This document shows, piece by piece, positions 34,565 through 44,020 of a stretch of 45,356 nt of DNA (its first letter is position 1; each line of letters opens with the position of its first letter). A model generated the notes under the pieces. It was not told the DNA's origin and did not search any database. It was given only the letters and a program-made list of their open reading frames with translations. The position numbers and the translations under genes were made by a program. The stretch is taken from the NCBI GenBank assembly GCA_944393215.1, contig CALXZL010000010.1, positions 1 to 45,356 on the forward strand, given 5' to 3'. The stretch comes from an uncultured Alphaproteobacteria bacterium (GTDB taxonomy: Bacteria > Pseudomonadota > Alphaproteobacteria > RF32 > CAG-239).

Positions 34565-36211
34565 ATGAAATGCCAAGAACTCAAAGTAACCGAAGCCATA
34601 GGGATGTATTTATTCAATCAGATGGTTGTCGGCGGCGTATTCTTCCCCAAAGCGCATAAATTGGAAGAAGAAGATATATTTCTGCTTAAGCAAAATAAAA
34701 TAGAAAAAATATTTGTGGCACAAATGGAAGAAGGAGACATTAGCTTTGAGGCGGCATTAGGCGAAGTTGCTGCCAAATTATGCGGAAGGAACACGGCATA
34801 TAGTGTGGGCAAAGACGGCATTTGCCGGATAGCTGCCGGGATGGATGGTGTCTTTATGCTTAATGAAGAACGTGTGGCAAAATTCAATCGTCATGGCAGT
34901 TTTTTTATATTGAACACAATTCAGCCATATAAAATTGTGGAAGCAGACAGTATAATAGCCGAGTTAGAATTAAATCTGCCAATTATTCCGCAAGAGAAGG
35001 TCGATGAAATTTTATATAGCCTTTCCGGCAATACGGACATGCTTTCAGTGCATGACATCAGCGCTAAAAAAGTTGGGCTAATGTATACCAGACTGACCAA
35101 TGACAGGCTGGAAACACGCCATTTCACCAATATTGTTAAAAGACTGGTCAAAGATTTTCCGAATATGGATTTGAAATTTGAGCATGAATATGAAGCGCCC
35201 CACCAAATGGAAGAAATCGCCAACATGTTGCAACGCGCCTTAAAAGATAATAACGACGTGCTGTTTGTTCTGCCGGCGCAACAAACCAGATGTCCGCACG
35301 ATATTGTTGTTCAGGCAATCAAGAGCATCGCGGATGAAATCGTTTGTCCGTATTTGCCACAGGTCAGCGCTGGAGACTTTATTATTGCCGCTAAAAAAGG
35401 AAAAAGGATAATAGTTGTTCCATATAATTACGGAATCATAGACAGTTCATACGCAGTGAGATACATCAAGCAGGCAATCGTAGCAGATAAGTTGAATATA
35501 TATGACTTTGATCACCCGCAAAATTTCATTATTCCTACGATCAATAAACTTCCCGAAGAATTGATGAAAAATTATATCACTTCATCCGGACATGATGAAA
35601 ACGGCAAAGAAGCCAGAATTGCGGCAATCGTTTTGGCAGCCGGTGTCGGTACAAGATGCGGAAGAAATAAACTTTTAACGGATATAAACGGAGAACCCTT
35701 ATTTATAAAAGCTTTGGAAGCTGCGGTGAAATCAAAAGCATCCCCGGTATTTTTAATCACCGGTTACCAAGCAGAATTAATGGAAGAATATTTAGATAAA
35801 GTTGATGTTAATGTGTTGTATAATTCGGGTTTTCGCTCGGGGATAAAAACGTCAATAAGTATGGGAATAAAATCGGTACCGAGTTTTTGTGAGGGAGCAA
35901 TTCTTATTCCTGCAGATATGCCGAATATTACGGTTGAACATATCAATAATATGATTAAAAATTTCAAAAAAGGGAAAGGCAAACAAGTTATTATGTCCAT
36001 GTATGAAGGCAAAAAACTCAATCCGATTATCTGGAGCAAAGAGTTATATGATTTTGCCGATATTGTTCCCGAAAATGCCGATTTAAGACCGGTTTTTGTT
36101 GAGTTTGCCGATTATACCAAAACAATCGAGATAAAAGACAAAAAAGAAGCTTTGGATATTACTTATCCGTTAGATTTGGAAGAATATGCCAAATCATTTA
36201 ATCAAGAATAA
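34565..36211 (+). CDS. Fused molybdopterin-binding domain and MobA/MocA-like nucleotidyltransferase
   Basis: A 548-residue two-part protein known from alphaproteobacteria. The first about 340 residues contain a molybdopterin-binding (MoaB/MogA-like) fold: RLTNDRLETRHFTNIVKRL, DVLFVLPAQQTRCPHDIV and SAGDFIIAAKKGKRIIVVPYNYG. From about residue 350 comes a MobA-like NTP transferase with LAAGVGTRCGRNKLL (357-371) and AILIPADMPNI. It would attach CMP or GMP to molybdopterin or mature a molybdenum enzyme. No molybdoenzyme is in the window. The first domain looks degenerate around its expected GG motif. Confidence 0.8.
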   Translation: MKCQELKVTEAIGMYLFNQMVVGGVFFPKAHKLEEEDIFLLKQNKIEKIFVAQMEEGDISFEAALGEVAAKLCGRNTAYSVGKDGICRIAAGMDGVFMLNEERVAKFNRHGSFFILNTIQPYKIVEADSIIAELELNLPIIPQEKVDEILYSLSGNTDMLSVHDISAKKVGLMYTRLTNDRLETRHFTNIVKRLVKDFPNMDLKFEHEYEAPHQMEEIANMLQRALKDNNDVLFVLPAQQTRCPHDIVVQAIKSIADEIVCPYLPQVSAGDFIIAAKKGKRIIVVPYNYGIIDSSYAVRYIKQAIVADKLNIYDFDHPQNFIIPTINKLPEELMKNYITSSGHDENGKEARIAAIVLAAGVGTRCGRNKLLTDINGEPLFIKALEAAVKSKASPVFLITGYQAELMEEYLDKVDVNVLYNSGFRSGIKTSISMGIKSVPSFCEGAILIPADMPNITVEHINNMIKNFKKGKGKQVIMSMYEGKKLNPIIWSKELYDFADIVPENADLRPVFVEFADYTKTIEIKDKKEALDITYPLDLEEYAKSFNQE

Positions 36212-36269
36212 ATAGCAGAAAAAATCCTGACCGAAATGAACCAAAATAAAAAGGTTTATAACAAAAGAG

Positions 36270-36713
36270 TTATACAAACTGGTCCACTTCTTCTAAAGGC
36301 TCATTTTTTTCATAAAAATGTTTGAGGTAAGATGTGCTCTTACGCTCTTTCTGTTCACGGGTAATCATGGATTGATTATTGCCATAAATGCCGATGTTAT
36401 TAGCGTTTCGAGCATGAGAATCTTCCTCGGATTCATAAGCTCCGCTGGCTTCCAGAGCTTCTAAAGCGCTGGCAACATAAGTCTGTGGCTGATTTCCCGA
36501 AACTTCAGTCTTTTCAGCATTATTTTTATTTGGTTGTTGATACTCTTGTTGATTTTGATGCTCCTGCTCAAAATCTTTTTTTATCAACACATTATTAGCC
36601 GTATCAATATGCTCAACAAAGGCATTACCTTCATTGTTTGAGGCATACAAGCGATCATTTTTTCTTGTTGTTAAGGTCGCGCCTGATACTTTTCTGGTAG
36701 ACGATATACTCAT
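36270..36713 (-). CDS. Hypothetical low-complexity hydrophilic protein
   Basis: A 147-residue protein that I do not recognise. The N-terminus is Ser/Thr/Lys-rich (MSISSTRKVSGATLTTRK). The middle (about 48-85) is rich in Gln, Asn and Glu, probably disordered. The C-terminus ends in TSYLKHFYEKNEPLEEVDQFV, the most ordered-looking part. It has no signal peptide, membrane segment or cysteine. GGAG lies seven bases before the ATG. It converges with the MocA-like gene and lies after a terminator, so it is probably a single-gene transcript. Confidence 0.65.
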   Translation of the reverse strand: MSISSTRKVSGATLTTRKNDRLYASNNEGNAFVEHIDTANNVLIKKDFEQEHQNQQEYQQPNKNNAEKTEVSGNQPQTYVASALEALEASGAYESEEDSHARNANNIGIYGNNQSMITREQKERKSTSYLKHFYEKNEPLEEVDQFV

Positions 36714-36802
36714 TGTAATTCTCCAACGGTATGTAACCCATATATTAGTTATAACACAAAAACAAAATAAAATCCATAATTATATGATTTTTCTTATAAA
36801 AT

Positions 36803-36832
36803 AAAAAAACGGCATTTTGATTAAAAATGCCG
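36803..36832 (-). terminator. Terminator of the dgt-nagZ-TatA-like operon
   Basis: On the minus strand CGGCATTTT and AAAATGCCG (complements of 36824-36832 and 36810-36818) form a 9-bp stem, followed by a T-run (complement of the A-run at 36803-36809). It lies just after the small TatA-like gene and closes the minus-strand operon. Confidence 0.8.
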
Positions 36833-36840
36833 AAACAAAA

Positions 36841-37011
36841 TCATTTTTTTTCTTTATCAGATTTTTGGGACGCCGCAATCTGTTCTTTTTTTTCTTTAGC
36901 CTTTTTAAGCAAATCCTCGCCGAGAACAACAATCTTGTCTTTGAGTGCCGGCAAATCCTTGGCATAAAAAATAGCGGCAATGACGGCAATAATAAGTATC
37001 CACTCTAACAT
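36841..37011 (-). CDS. Small TatA-like membrane protein
   Basis: A 56-residue protein. MLEWILIIAVIAAIFYAKDL gives one N-terminal membrane helix, then the LP of a TatA/TatB-type FGxxxLP hinge (here FYAKDLP), an amphipathic helix (KDKIVVLGEDLLKKAKEKK) and a lysine-rich tail. The hinge glycine is replaced by Tyr. AGGAG lies seven bases before the ATG, inside the end of nagZ, and the start is one base after the nagZ stop. In many alphaproteobacteria tatA follows nagZ, scpA and scpB, so position supports the reading. No tatB or tatC is in the window. It could instead be an unrelated small membrane protein. Confidence 0.6.
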   Translation of the reverse strand: MLEWILIIAVIAAIFYAKDLPALKDKIVVLGEDLLKKAKEKKEQIAASQKSDKEKK

Positions 37012-37012
37012 C

Positions 37013-38107
37013 TTAATTCTCCTGACTTTTTAATTCTTCCATAAGTCGTAAAGTTTCAGTCGCGTCATATTTTTCATCATATTTATCAATGCTTCCGCAA
37101 ATATGAGCATAATCACCTTCCGTCACGGAATAATCTTTAATCTTGGGACTATTTTGAAAGATATTTTCAATTTTGGCAAGTCTGTTAAGTGAGTTATCCG
37201 TCAAAAAAGGACAATTTTTAGCCAAATTAATCATCTCATCGATATTTCCGTAGCAATAACAAATAGCATCACAACCGGCATCAAGGCAAGAAATGGCTCT
37301 TTCGGTCAAAGAGCCTTTAAGTGCATGCATGGTAATTGAATCGGAAATTAAAAAACCGTCAAAGCCGATTTCTCCTCTGATAATCTGTTTAATGGCAATT
37401 TTACTTTGTGTCACCGGATGTTTATCATCAACTGCTTTTATAACGACATGAGCAGTCATGCCTGCAGGAGCTTTTCGGTTAAAGTAAAAAGGAAAAAAGT
37501 CTTTTTTTAGTTCGGAAAGGGGATTATTAAGTATGGGCAATCCGAGGTGAGGATCAACGGTAACGCGACCGTGTCCCGGCATATGTTTGATACAGGGACA
37601 AATTCCCGATTGAATATAAGCCTCAATCATTTCGTGACCAAGTTGTGCAACTTTTTTCTCATCATTGCCTAAACAGCGACTTTTCAAAACCTCGGAAGTT
37701 TGAGGATAACAAATATCCAAGCAAGGTGCATAGTTCCAATTAATCCCGCATTCAAGCAAATCTTGAGAGATGAGCAGAGCATGATTTCGGACTGTTCGTA
37801 ATACGGTTTCATGGTCATATTTTTCATCCAGTCGTCCCAACTCAATCTGTGCGGCATAGCTTCTGAATTCGGGTTCTTTAAGACGACGAACACGACCGCC
37901 TTCTTGATCAATGGCAATAAGCACATTTTCTCTGCCGATAACTTCTTTAATTTCTTTGGTCAGAGATTTAAGCTGGGATTTATTTTCAATATTTTTTGCA
38001 AAAAGGGTAATTCCGAGTGGATTAAACTGTTCAAACAGGCGTTTTTCATCATCGGAAAGTTTTGTCTCCGAAATTGAAAGCATTGCTGCCAGAATAGGTT
38101 TTTCCAT
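37013..38107 (-). CDS. nagZ: Beta-N-acetylhexosaminidase NagZ (glycoside hydrolase family 3)
   Basis: Cytosolic enzyme of peptidoglycan recycling that removes N-acetylglucosamine from muropeptides. In 364 residues the IDQEGGRVRRL loop, the KHMPGHG motif with the catalytic His (174-180) and nucleophile Asp256 in LISDSITM are all present. Length and motifs are typical. It starts nine bases after the protease gene and is followed after one base by the TatA-like gene, within one minus-strand operon. Confidence 0.93.
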   Translation of the reverse strand: MEKPILAAMLSISETKLSDDEKRLFEQFNPLGITLFAKNIENKSQLKSLTKEIKEVIGRENVLIAIDQEGGRVRRLKEPEFRSYAAQIELGRLDEKYDHETVLRTVRNHALLISQDLLECGINWNYAPCLDICYPQTSEVLKSRCLGNDEKKVAQLGHEMIEAYIQSGICPCIKHMPGHGRVTVDPHLGLPILNNPLSELKKDFFPFYFNRKAPAGMTAHVVIKAVDDKHPVTQSKIAIKQIIRGEIGFDGFLISDSITMHALKGSLTERAISCLDAGCDAICYCYGNIDEMINLAKNCPFLTDNSLNRLAKIENIFQNSPKIKDYSVTEGDYAHICGSIDKYDEKYDATETLRLMEELKSQEN

Positions 38108-38116
38108 CCTCGTCCC

Positions 38117-38779
38117 CTAAATAAGCATTGAAATAAAAAATTTTGAAACATGCATAACATACCAACCGACCAAGTTCCAATTTTGCTCAAAAAAAGTCCC
38201 GATAAGAGGCAAAATAACGGCAACAACAAAAAAGACCATTAAACCGATTCTGTCAGCGGCAATATATTTCTGAGCCCAGGTTTTATGGATGCCGCCGAAA
38301 AATATTTTAGATCCGTCCATCGGAGGAAAAGGTAAAATATTAAATACGGCAAGAACGATGTTATATACGACCATATTAACAAAAAACACTTCCAACACCC
38401 CATGCAAAAACGGAGAAGAAATAAGGTCAATCGGAATAAGAATCAGAGCAGAAAACAAAGCCAGAGCAATATTCATGACAATACCGGCGGAGGCAACGAG
38501 CAGCATTTTCTTTGGCGAATTGAGCTTGGCATAGTTTACCGGAACCGGGCGCGCCCATCCAAAAATAAAACCCACGTTTGAAGCATAGAGAAGTGCAGGA
38601 AATATAATTGTACCAAACAAATCAATATGCTTTAGTGGATTAAGAGATAATCGTCCAAAACGTTGAGCGGTATTATCACCAAGTTTAAGAGCGGCATAAC
38701 CGTGAGCAATCTCATGGAGGATAATAGCCAACATGATTGGAATAAAATTTAAGATGATGACGAAAGAATATGCCAACAT
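38117..38779 (-). CDS. Site-2 protease family (M50) membrane metalloprotease
   Basis: A 220-residue multi-spanning protein. The zinc motif HEIAH is at 22-26, and NILPFPPMDGSKI carries the second NPxxDG-like motif, here with LPFPPMDG. About five to six hydrophobic segments are visible, and no PDZ domain, as in the short YwhC-like group. Targets are unknown. It overlaps the end of the SPOR gene by one base (TAATG) and precedes nagZ. This position in the cluster is not one I know as conserved. Confidence 0.88.
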   Translation of the reverse strand: MLAYSFVIILNFIPIMLAIILHEIAHGYAALKLGDNTAQRFGRLSLNPLKHIDLFGTIIFPALLYASNVGFIFGWARPVPVNYAKLNSPKKMLLVASAGIVMNIALALFSALILIPIDLISSPFLHGVLEVFFVNMVVYNIVLAVFNILPFPPMDGSKIFFGGIHKTWAQKYIAADRIGLMVFFVVAVILPLIGTFFEQNWNLVGWYVMHVSKFFISMLI

Positions 38780-39765
38780 TATTTTTTCTTTACAATACAG
38801 GTTCCACCCAGGGCTTTAATATCTTTGCACAGTTCATCGGCACCGTCACGAGTAGCAAACGCACCGGCTTTTAAGCGATAATAAATTCCTTTGGCACCCA
38901 AATCAGCCGTCTCAATTTCATAAGGTTGATTAATCAAGACATTATATTTTGAACTAAGAGTTTTCCAAGATTTCTCAACGGCATTTTTATTATTTGAGGA
39001 CATAAGCTGAACCTGCCAAACTCCAGAGGCAATTTGTGACGGCTGACTTTGTTGAGAAGTTACTTTTCCGTTTTTAATTTGAACCGTATAAACGCTTTTT
39101 ACTTCATCTTGAGAGATTTTGATAGTTTCCTTTGCCGGAATTTTAATTTCAGCTTTTTTCGGAGCGGGCGGAGTAGCTTCCACAACTTGAGACAAAGGCT
39201 TAACTTGATCTTCTGTTTTCTCTTCTTGAACGGGAGCCGCTTTCGGAGCCGTAGCCACATTAATAATTTCTTCGGCTTTTTGAGCAACTGATTTATCATT
39301 GGTTTCGGCATTAGCCTTTTCTAAAATATCTTCTACGGAAGCAGGGGGAGTTGTTTCGCTGGGGGCAATAACCGGTAATTTAGGTTCTTCCGGAGGAGGA
39401 AGAAGATTTTCCACCACTTTTTTATCCGTTTTTGACTTGTCCAAAATATCATAAACTGACTTATCTTGATTAAGAATTTCCATGCCGCCGGGCTCGGTAG
39501 GTTGCATCTTAACGGCGGTTTGAGGTCTGCGGATGACGGGAAGTTCAACATTTTCATCATGAACATAACGAGGAGAAAGAATAAACCACCCGACAACTCC
39601 GGCAAGAGCCACACCGGCAACGGCGCCGATAAACACGCTTTTAGATTTGTTCAGTTCGTTTCTTCTTTCTTCAAAAGAAATATTAGACTGCTCTGCAATC
39701 TTTTGACGAAATTCGTTCAAGAAGTCATCATTTTTATTATCATCTGGAAAATCCGGAAACATCAA
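38779..39765 (-). CDS. SPOR-domain cell-envelope protein
   Basis: A 328-residue protein with a cytosolic N-terminus, one membrane helix at about 46-66 (VFIGAVAGVALAGVVGWFIL), a long Pro/Lys/Glu-rich linker, and a C-terminal SPOR domain at about 248-326 (GVWQVQLMSSNN ... YYRLKAGAFATRDGADELCKDI). SPOR domains bind denuded glycan strands at division sites. A SPOR protein between argS and nagZ is a standard alphaproteobacterial arrangement. GGAG is present near its start. Confidence 0.88.
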   Translation of the reverse strand: MMFPDFPDDNKNDDFLNEFRQKIAEQSNISFEERRNELNKSKSVFIGAVAGVALAGVVGWFILSPRYVHDENVELPVIRRPQTAVKMQPTEPGGMEILNQDKSVYDILDKSKTDKKVVENLLPPPEEPKLPVIAPSETTPPASVEDILEKANAETNDKSVAQKAEEIINVATAPKAAPVQEEKTEDQVKPLSQVVEATPPAPKKAEIKIPAKETIKISQDEVKSVYTVQIKNGKVTSQQSQPSQIASGVWQVQLMSSNNKNAVEKSWKTLSSKYNVLINQPYEIETADLGAKGIYYRLKAGAFATRDGADELCKDIKALGGTCIVKKK

Positions 39766-39847
39766 AGCTCCTCCTATACAAAACTTTTATATTTGTTAGG
39801 ATTCTATAACAAAAAGCTTTATAATCATTTAACAAAAGAGCAATTTC

Positions 39848-41002
39848 TTAAAAACGCGTATGGGGATCATAAAGTTTTTTGTGTTCTTCAATAGCATACA
39901 TATCAGTCATATTGGCAATATATTCGCAAACAATATCGGCAATTTGAGCATCGGAAGATTGTGCGGAAAGATATTTTCGAACATCCATGGGCAGCAACAG
40001 CCAATTATTTGTAAAAATGGTAAACAGCTCTTCGACAATGCGTTGCGATTTCATGTCCATACGAGAAACAAGAGTATTAGTGTAGAAATGCTGTTTCAAA
40101 AACTGATGCAGAAGAGCAATTTCGGCATGCATGGAAGGAGAAAAGTCAACAATAAAAGCTTTATGCCGTCTGGCGTCATTTGGCGATTGGATATTAAATT
40201 TTCTGATATTTTCTCTAGAATTATCAAGAAGATCAAAAATCATACGGGCAATCATATTGCGGGTAATGGCATAGATTCGCAAATTATCATCGGCATTGGG
40301 GTTTTCGGCTTCAAATTTTGTCAGAATTTCATTGATAAAGGGCAGTTCTCTTAAGTCATTAATTGAGAAAAAGCCGGCGCGGAAACCGTCATCAATATCA
40401 TGATTGTTGTAAGCAATATCATCGGCAAAAGAAGCAACTTGAGCTTCCAGAGAAGGATAATTTTTCAAATCCAAATCAAATTTTTTGTTAAAATCTTTAA
40501 GGTAATTGTTTGAGATTTTTTTAATAGGTCCGTTATGTTTGACGGTTCCTTCAAGAGTTTCCCAAGTGAGGTTCAAACCTTCAAATTCGGGATAATGAAT
40601 TTCAATTTTGGTCATAATTTTAAGAGAGTGGATATTATGATCAAAACCGCCGTATTTTTTCATGGAATTTTGCAAACCGCGTTCACCGGCATGTCCGAAG
40701 GGAGAGTGTCCGAGGTCATGAGCAAGGGCAAGAGCTTCTGCAAGTTCCTCATTAAGATTAAGACTTTTACAAATGGTGCGTGTAATTTGTGAAACTTCAA
40801 TGCTGTGGGTGAGGCGGGTACGATAATTTTTGCCTTCATGATAAGCAAAAACCTGAGTTTTCCCATCCAAGCGACGAAAAGCTGAAGAGTGAATAAGTCT
40901 GTCACGGTCGCGTTGGAAGGGAGAACGTATGATATTGGTAAAATCCAGATACAAGCGTCCGCGGCTATTCTCCGGATGAGTTGCATAAGTTGCTAAGTCC
41001 AT
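39848..41002 (-). CDS. dgt: dGTPase-like HD-domain triphosphohydrolase
   Basis: A 384-residue dNTP triphosphohydrolase-like protein. The HD metal site is visible as His66 (RLTHSIEV), His95-Asp96 (AHDLGHSPFGH) and the later FADDIAYNNHD segment. The family splits dGTP to deoxyguanosine and triphosphate. It heads the minus-strand cluster whose usual next member, argS, is missing here. It diverges from xthA, with 68 bases between the starts. Confidence 0.92.
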   Translation of the reverse strand: MDLATYATHPENSRGRLYLDFTNIIRSPFQRDRDRLIHSSAFRRLDGKTQVFAYHEGKNYRTRLTHSIEVSQITRTICKSLNLNEELAEALALAHDLGHSPFGHAGERGLQNSMKKYGGFDHNIHSLKIMTKIEIHYPEFEGLNLTWETLEGTVKHNGPIKKISNNYLKDFNKKFDLDLKNYPSLEAQVASFADDIAYNNHDIDDGFRAGFFSINDLRELPFINEILTKFEAENPNADDNLRIYAITRNMIARMIFDLLDNSRENIRKFNIQSPNDARRHKAFIVDFSPSMHAEIALLHQFLKQHFYTNTLVSRMDMKSQRIVEELFTIFTNNWLLLPMDVRKYLSAQSSDAQIADIVCEYIANMTDMYAIEEHKKLYDPHTRF

Positions 41003-41070
41003 TGTAAAATCCCTTTGCTAAAATATATTTTTAATATACAATGCAAAGCAAAAAAAAGTAAAGGAACAAT

Positions 41071-41880
41071 ATGAAGATTTCAACGTTCAATGTCAATTCA
41101 ATCAACGCCCGCATGGAAAATTTGAGCACTTGGCTTAAAGCGGAGCAACCTGATATTGTTTTGTTGCAAGAGCTAAAATGCGAAGAAGCGGCATTTCCGT
41201 TTTTGGAAATAAGCGCCTTGGGGTATAATACCGTCATGTTGGGAGAAAAAAGTTATAACGGCGTGGCAATATTAAGCCGCCGCAAAATAAAAGTCATACA
41301 TGAAGGTTTACCGGGTTTTAAAGATGAACATGCCCGTTATCTGGAAGCAGAAGTAGAGACGGAAAAAGAAAAATATCGCGTGGCATCAATTTATCTGCCC
41401 AACGGCAATCCGCCCTATAATAACAGTAAAGATGAAAGCAAGTTTGTTTATAAATTGGCTTTTATGGATGCCTTGTATCAGCATGCTCAAAAGTTGCTTG
41501 AAAGTGGCGAGAATGTGATATTGGGCGGCGACTTTAACGTGATTATGAGCGCGTTGGATGTTTATGATGAAAAAGCCTTTATCGGCAATGCCTTGTATCG
41601 ACCGGAAGTCATAAGCCGATTGAAATCAATTTTGTATTTGGGCTATTATGATGCCTACAGAATGCTCTATCCCAACCATGTCGGCTACACCTATTGGGAT
41701 TATGCCGGCAATGCCTTTGCTGCAGATTCGGGTTTGAGAATAGACTATTTATTGTTATCGCCGAGCGTTGCAGACAAGCTTATCAACGTGGCTATAGATA
41801 AAAATCCGCGAAGGGGAATAAAGCCCTCCGATCATACACCGTTAATTGCCGAGATAAATCAATATGAACAGAAAAAATAA
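41071..41880 (+). CDS. xthA: Exodeoxyribonuclease III
   Basis: AP endonuclease and 3'-5' exonuclease of base excision repair. In 269 residues the metal-binding Glu34 is in LLQELKCEE, GGDFNV gives the catalytic Asp and Asn, LRIDYLLLS is conserved, and SDHTPL holds the catalytic His. The start MKISTFNVNSINAR is typical. Its end overlaps the RNase R gene by 17 bases, so the two are probably translated from one transcript. Confidence 0.95.
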   Translation: MKISTFNVNSINARMENLSTWLKAEQPDIVLLQELKCEEAAFPFLEISALGYNTVMLGEKSYNGVAILSRRKIKVIHEGLPGFKDEHARYLEAEVETEKEKYRVASIYLPNGNPPYNNSKDESKFVYKLAFMDALYQHAQKLLESGENVILGGDFNVIMSALDVYDEKAFIGNALYRPEVISRLKSILYLGYYDAYRMLYPNHVGYTYWDYAGNAFAADSGLRIDYLLLSPSVADKLINVAIDKNPRRGIKPSDHTPLIAEINQYEQKK

Positions 41881-44020
41881 ATATCAAAATAAAGAAATAC
41901 CGGAAAGCTGTGTGTTGGAAATTTCCGGTGTCAGTGATTTCGGTGATTATACCGCAGTGACATCCGAGCCGAGCGATAATCCGTTAAATATTCCGATTTA
42001 TGTGGTCGAAAACAAGCGCCTTAAACCGGCTTTAGGTATGGGTGATAAGTTTTTGGCGCGCTTGGAAAAACGCAAAGATTGCTATATGGCAAAACCGATT
42101 ATGCGTTTGGGCAATCCCCATATTCCCGATGAAATTATCTATGGCATAGTTGAGAAAAAAGACGGCAAGTTTTATCTCAAACCGGCAGAGAAAAAAGACT
42201 ATATGTCTTATCTTTTGGAAGATGATGCAAATATCAAAGAGGGCGATTTTGTTAAGGTGGCTTTAGGCGGAAGCAAAAGGTTCAAACAAGCGCGAGTGAT
42301 AAAGTCTTACGGCGCATTTGCTTTGCAAAAAGCGGCATCGTTGTTGGTATTGGAAAAATATGATATTCCGCATGAATTTCCTAAAGAAGTGATAAAAGAA
42401 ACGCATAATCTGCCGATATTTAATAAGAGTCTGCGAGAAGATTTGAGCAATATTCCATTGGTAACGATTGACGGAGATGACGCCAAAGATTTTGATGATG
42501 CGGTCTATGCGCAACCCACACCGGATGGATTTTTATTGATTGTTGCCATTGCCGATGTCAGCTTTTACGTGCGTCCGTTTTCGGCATTGGATAAAGAGGC
42601 TTATAAGCGAGGCAATTCAGTATATCTGCCGGATAGGGTTGTGCCGATGTTGCCGGAAGTTCTCTGCAATGATTTATGTTCTTTGCGCCCTAAAGAAGAA
42701 CGCGCCGCCATAGCTTGTTTTATCGATATTGATAAGCAGGGAAATATAATACAATATGACTTTAAGCGTGCGGTGATAAAGTCTGCGGCAAGATTGACTT
42801 ATAAAGAAGTGCAAAATGCTTTGGAAGGCAAAAAATCGGCAAATATTAAAGAAGTGTATGTCAAAACCATAGAGCCGATTTATCGCGCTTATTTAGCCTT
42901 AAAAACGGCAAGAGAAAAACGCGGCGCGCTCAATTTGGAGAGTAATGAATATAAGATTCGCTTTAATGACAAAGGCGAGGTTGTAGCCATTGAAAAAGAA
43001 GAGAGCCTTGAATCAAACAAGATAATAGAAGAGTTCATGATTGCCGCCAATATTTGTGCCGCCAAAGCTCTTGGACGGAGCAAATTGCCGACCATGTATC
43101 GCGTGCATGAAAAGCCGCTGGAAGAAAAGCTAAAAGAAATTGAACCATTGTTGCATAATCTGCATTTGAAGTTGCCGGATATTAATGCCTTAAAGCCGGA
43201 GCATTTTAACAAGATTTTGGCTCTCTGCAGTGACGGCGGTTATAATGCCGGTGTCGGGGAATTGATTTTAAGATTGCAGTGCCAAGCCAAATATTCGCCG
43301 CATAATTTAGGACACTTTGGCTTGGGACTAAGTGATTATGCGCATTTTACTTCCCCGATAAGACGATATGCCGATTTGCTGGTGCATCGTGCGTTGGTCA
43401 AGGCTTATCAAATGCCGGAAGGCGGAGAATTGGAAGATTCGGCAAGTGTGAAAAGCTTTGAAGAAACCGGGGAGCATTTAAGCGTAACGGAGAGAAGAGC
43501 CGCCAATGCCGAACGAGAGATGACGGCGCGTTATGTTTCGGAATATTTATTGCCGATGATAGGGGCAGATTTTGAAGTTAAGGTATCAGGCGTATCGGCA
43601 GCCGGAGTGTTTGTCGAGATTGAGAGTATAGGAGCAGAAGGGCTGATACCGATGTCCAGTTTGCCGACGGATATGTATGTGTTGAACGAAGGCAATATGA
43701 GTTTGAGCGGACAAAGATACGGCTTGAGTTTTCACTTTGGGCAAAAGCTGCAGGTGAGGTTACTGGAAGCCAGCCCGATAACCGGAGGTTTAATATTTAA
43801 ATATATTGATCCCGAAGAAGGTGTTTCTTATGTTGAAAAGGGAGGAAGATTTTTCGGCGGCTATAAAAAAGTAATGGCACAAAAGAAAGCTTTGAAAAAA
43901 GAAAAGCCGGAAAAGAAGGCAAAGAAAAAGAAGGAAAAGTTACCTAAAAAGCAACGTAAGCAAAAGATTAAAGATAAAAATAAATTAAAACAAAAAAGAA
44001 GGAAGTCCAACGCCAAATGA
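41864..44020 (+). CDS. rnr: Ribonuclease R
   Basis: Processive 3'-5' exoribonuclease of the RNB family, able to digest structured RNA. In 718 residues the catalytic aspartates lie in IDGDDAKDFDDAVYA (202-216), with PEVLCNDLCSLRP and the HFTSPIRRYADLLVHRAL block later. An S1 domain lies at about 560-650. The last 55 residues are strongly lysine-rich, as in other RNase R proteins. It overlaps xthA in front and the S41 protease gene behind by four bases (ATGA). Confidence 0.94.
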   Translation: MNRKNKYQNKEIPESCVLEISGVSDFGDYTAVTSEPSDNPLNIPIYVVENKRLKPALGMGDKFLARLEKRKDCYMAKPIMRLGNPHIPDEIIYGIVEKKDGKFYLKPAEKKDYMSYLLEDDANIKEGDFVKVALGGSKRFKQARVIKSYGAFALQKAASLLVLEKYDIPHEFPKEVIKETHNLPIFNKSLREDLSNIPLVTIDGDDAKDFDDAVYAQPTPDGFLLIVAIADVSFYVRPFSALDKEAYKRGNSVYLPDRVVPMLPEVLCNDLCSLRPKEERAAIACFIDIDKQGNIIQYDFKRAVIKSAARLTYKEVQNALEGKKSANIKEVYVKTIEPIYRAYLALKTAREKRGALNLESNEYKIRFNDKGEVVAIEKEESLESNKIIEEFMIAANICAAKALGRSKLPTMYRVHEKPLEEKLKEIEPLLHNLHLKLPDINALKPEHFNKILALCSDGGYNAGVGELILRLQCQAKYSPHNLGHFGLGLSDYAHFTSPIRRYADLLVHRALVKAYQMPEGGELEDSASVKSFEETGEHLSVTERRAANAEREMTARYVSEYLLPMIGADFEVKVSGVSAAGVFVEIESIGAEGLIPMSSLPTDMYVLNEGNMSLSGQRYGLSFHFGQKLQVRLLEASPITGGLIFKYIDPEEGVSYVEKGGRFFGGYKKVMAQKKALKKEKPEKKAKKKKEKLPKKQRKQKIKDKNKLKQKRRKSNAK

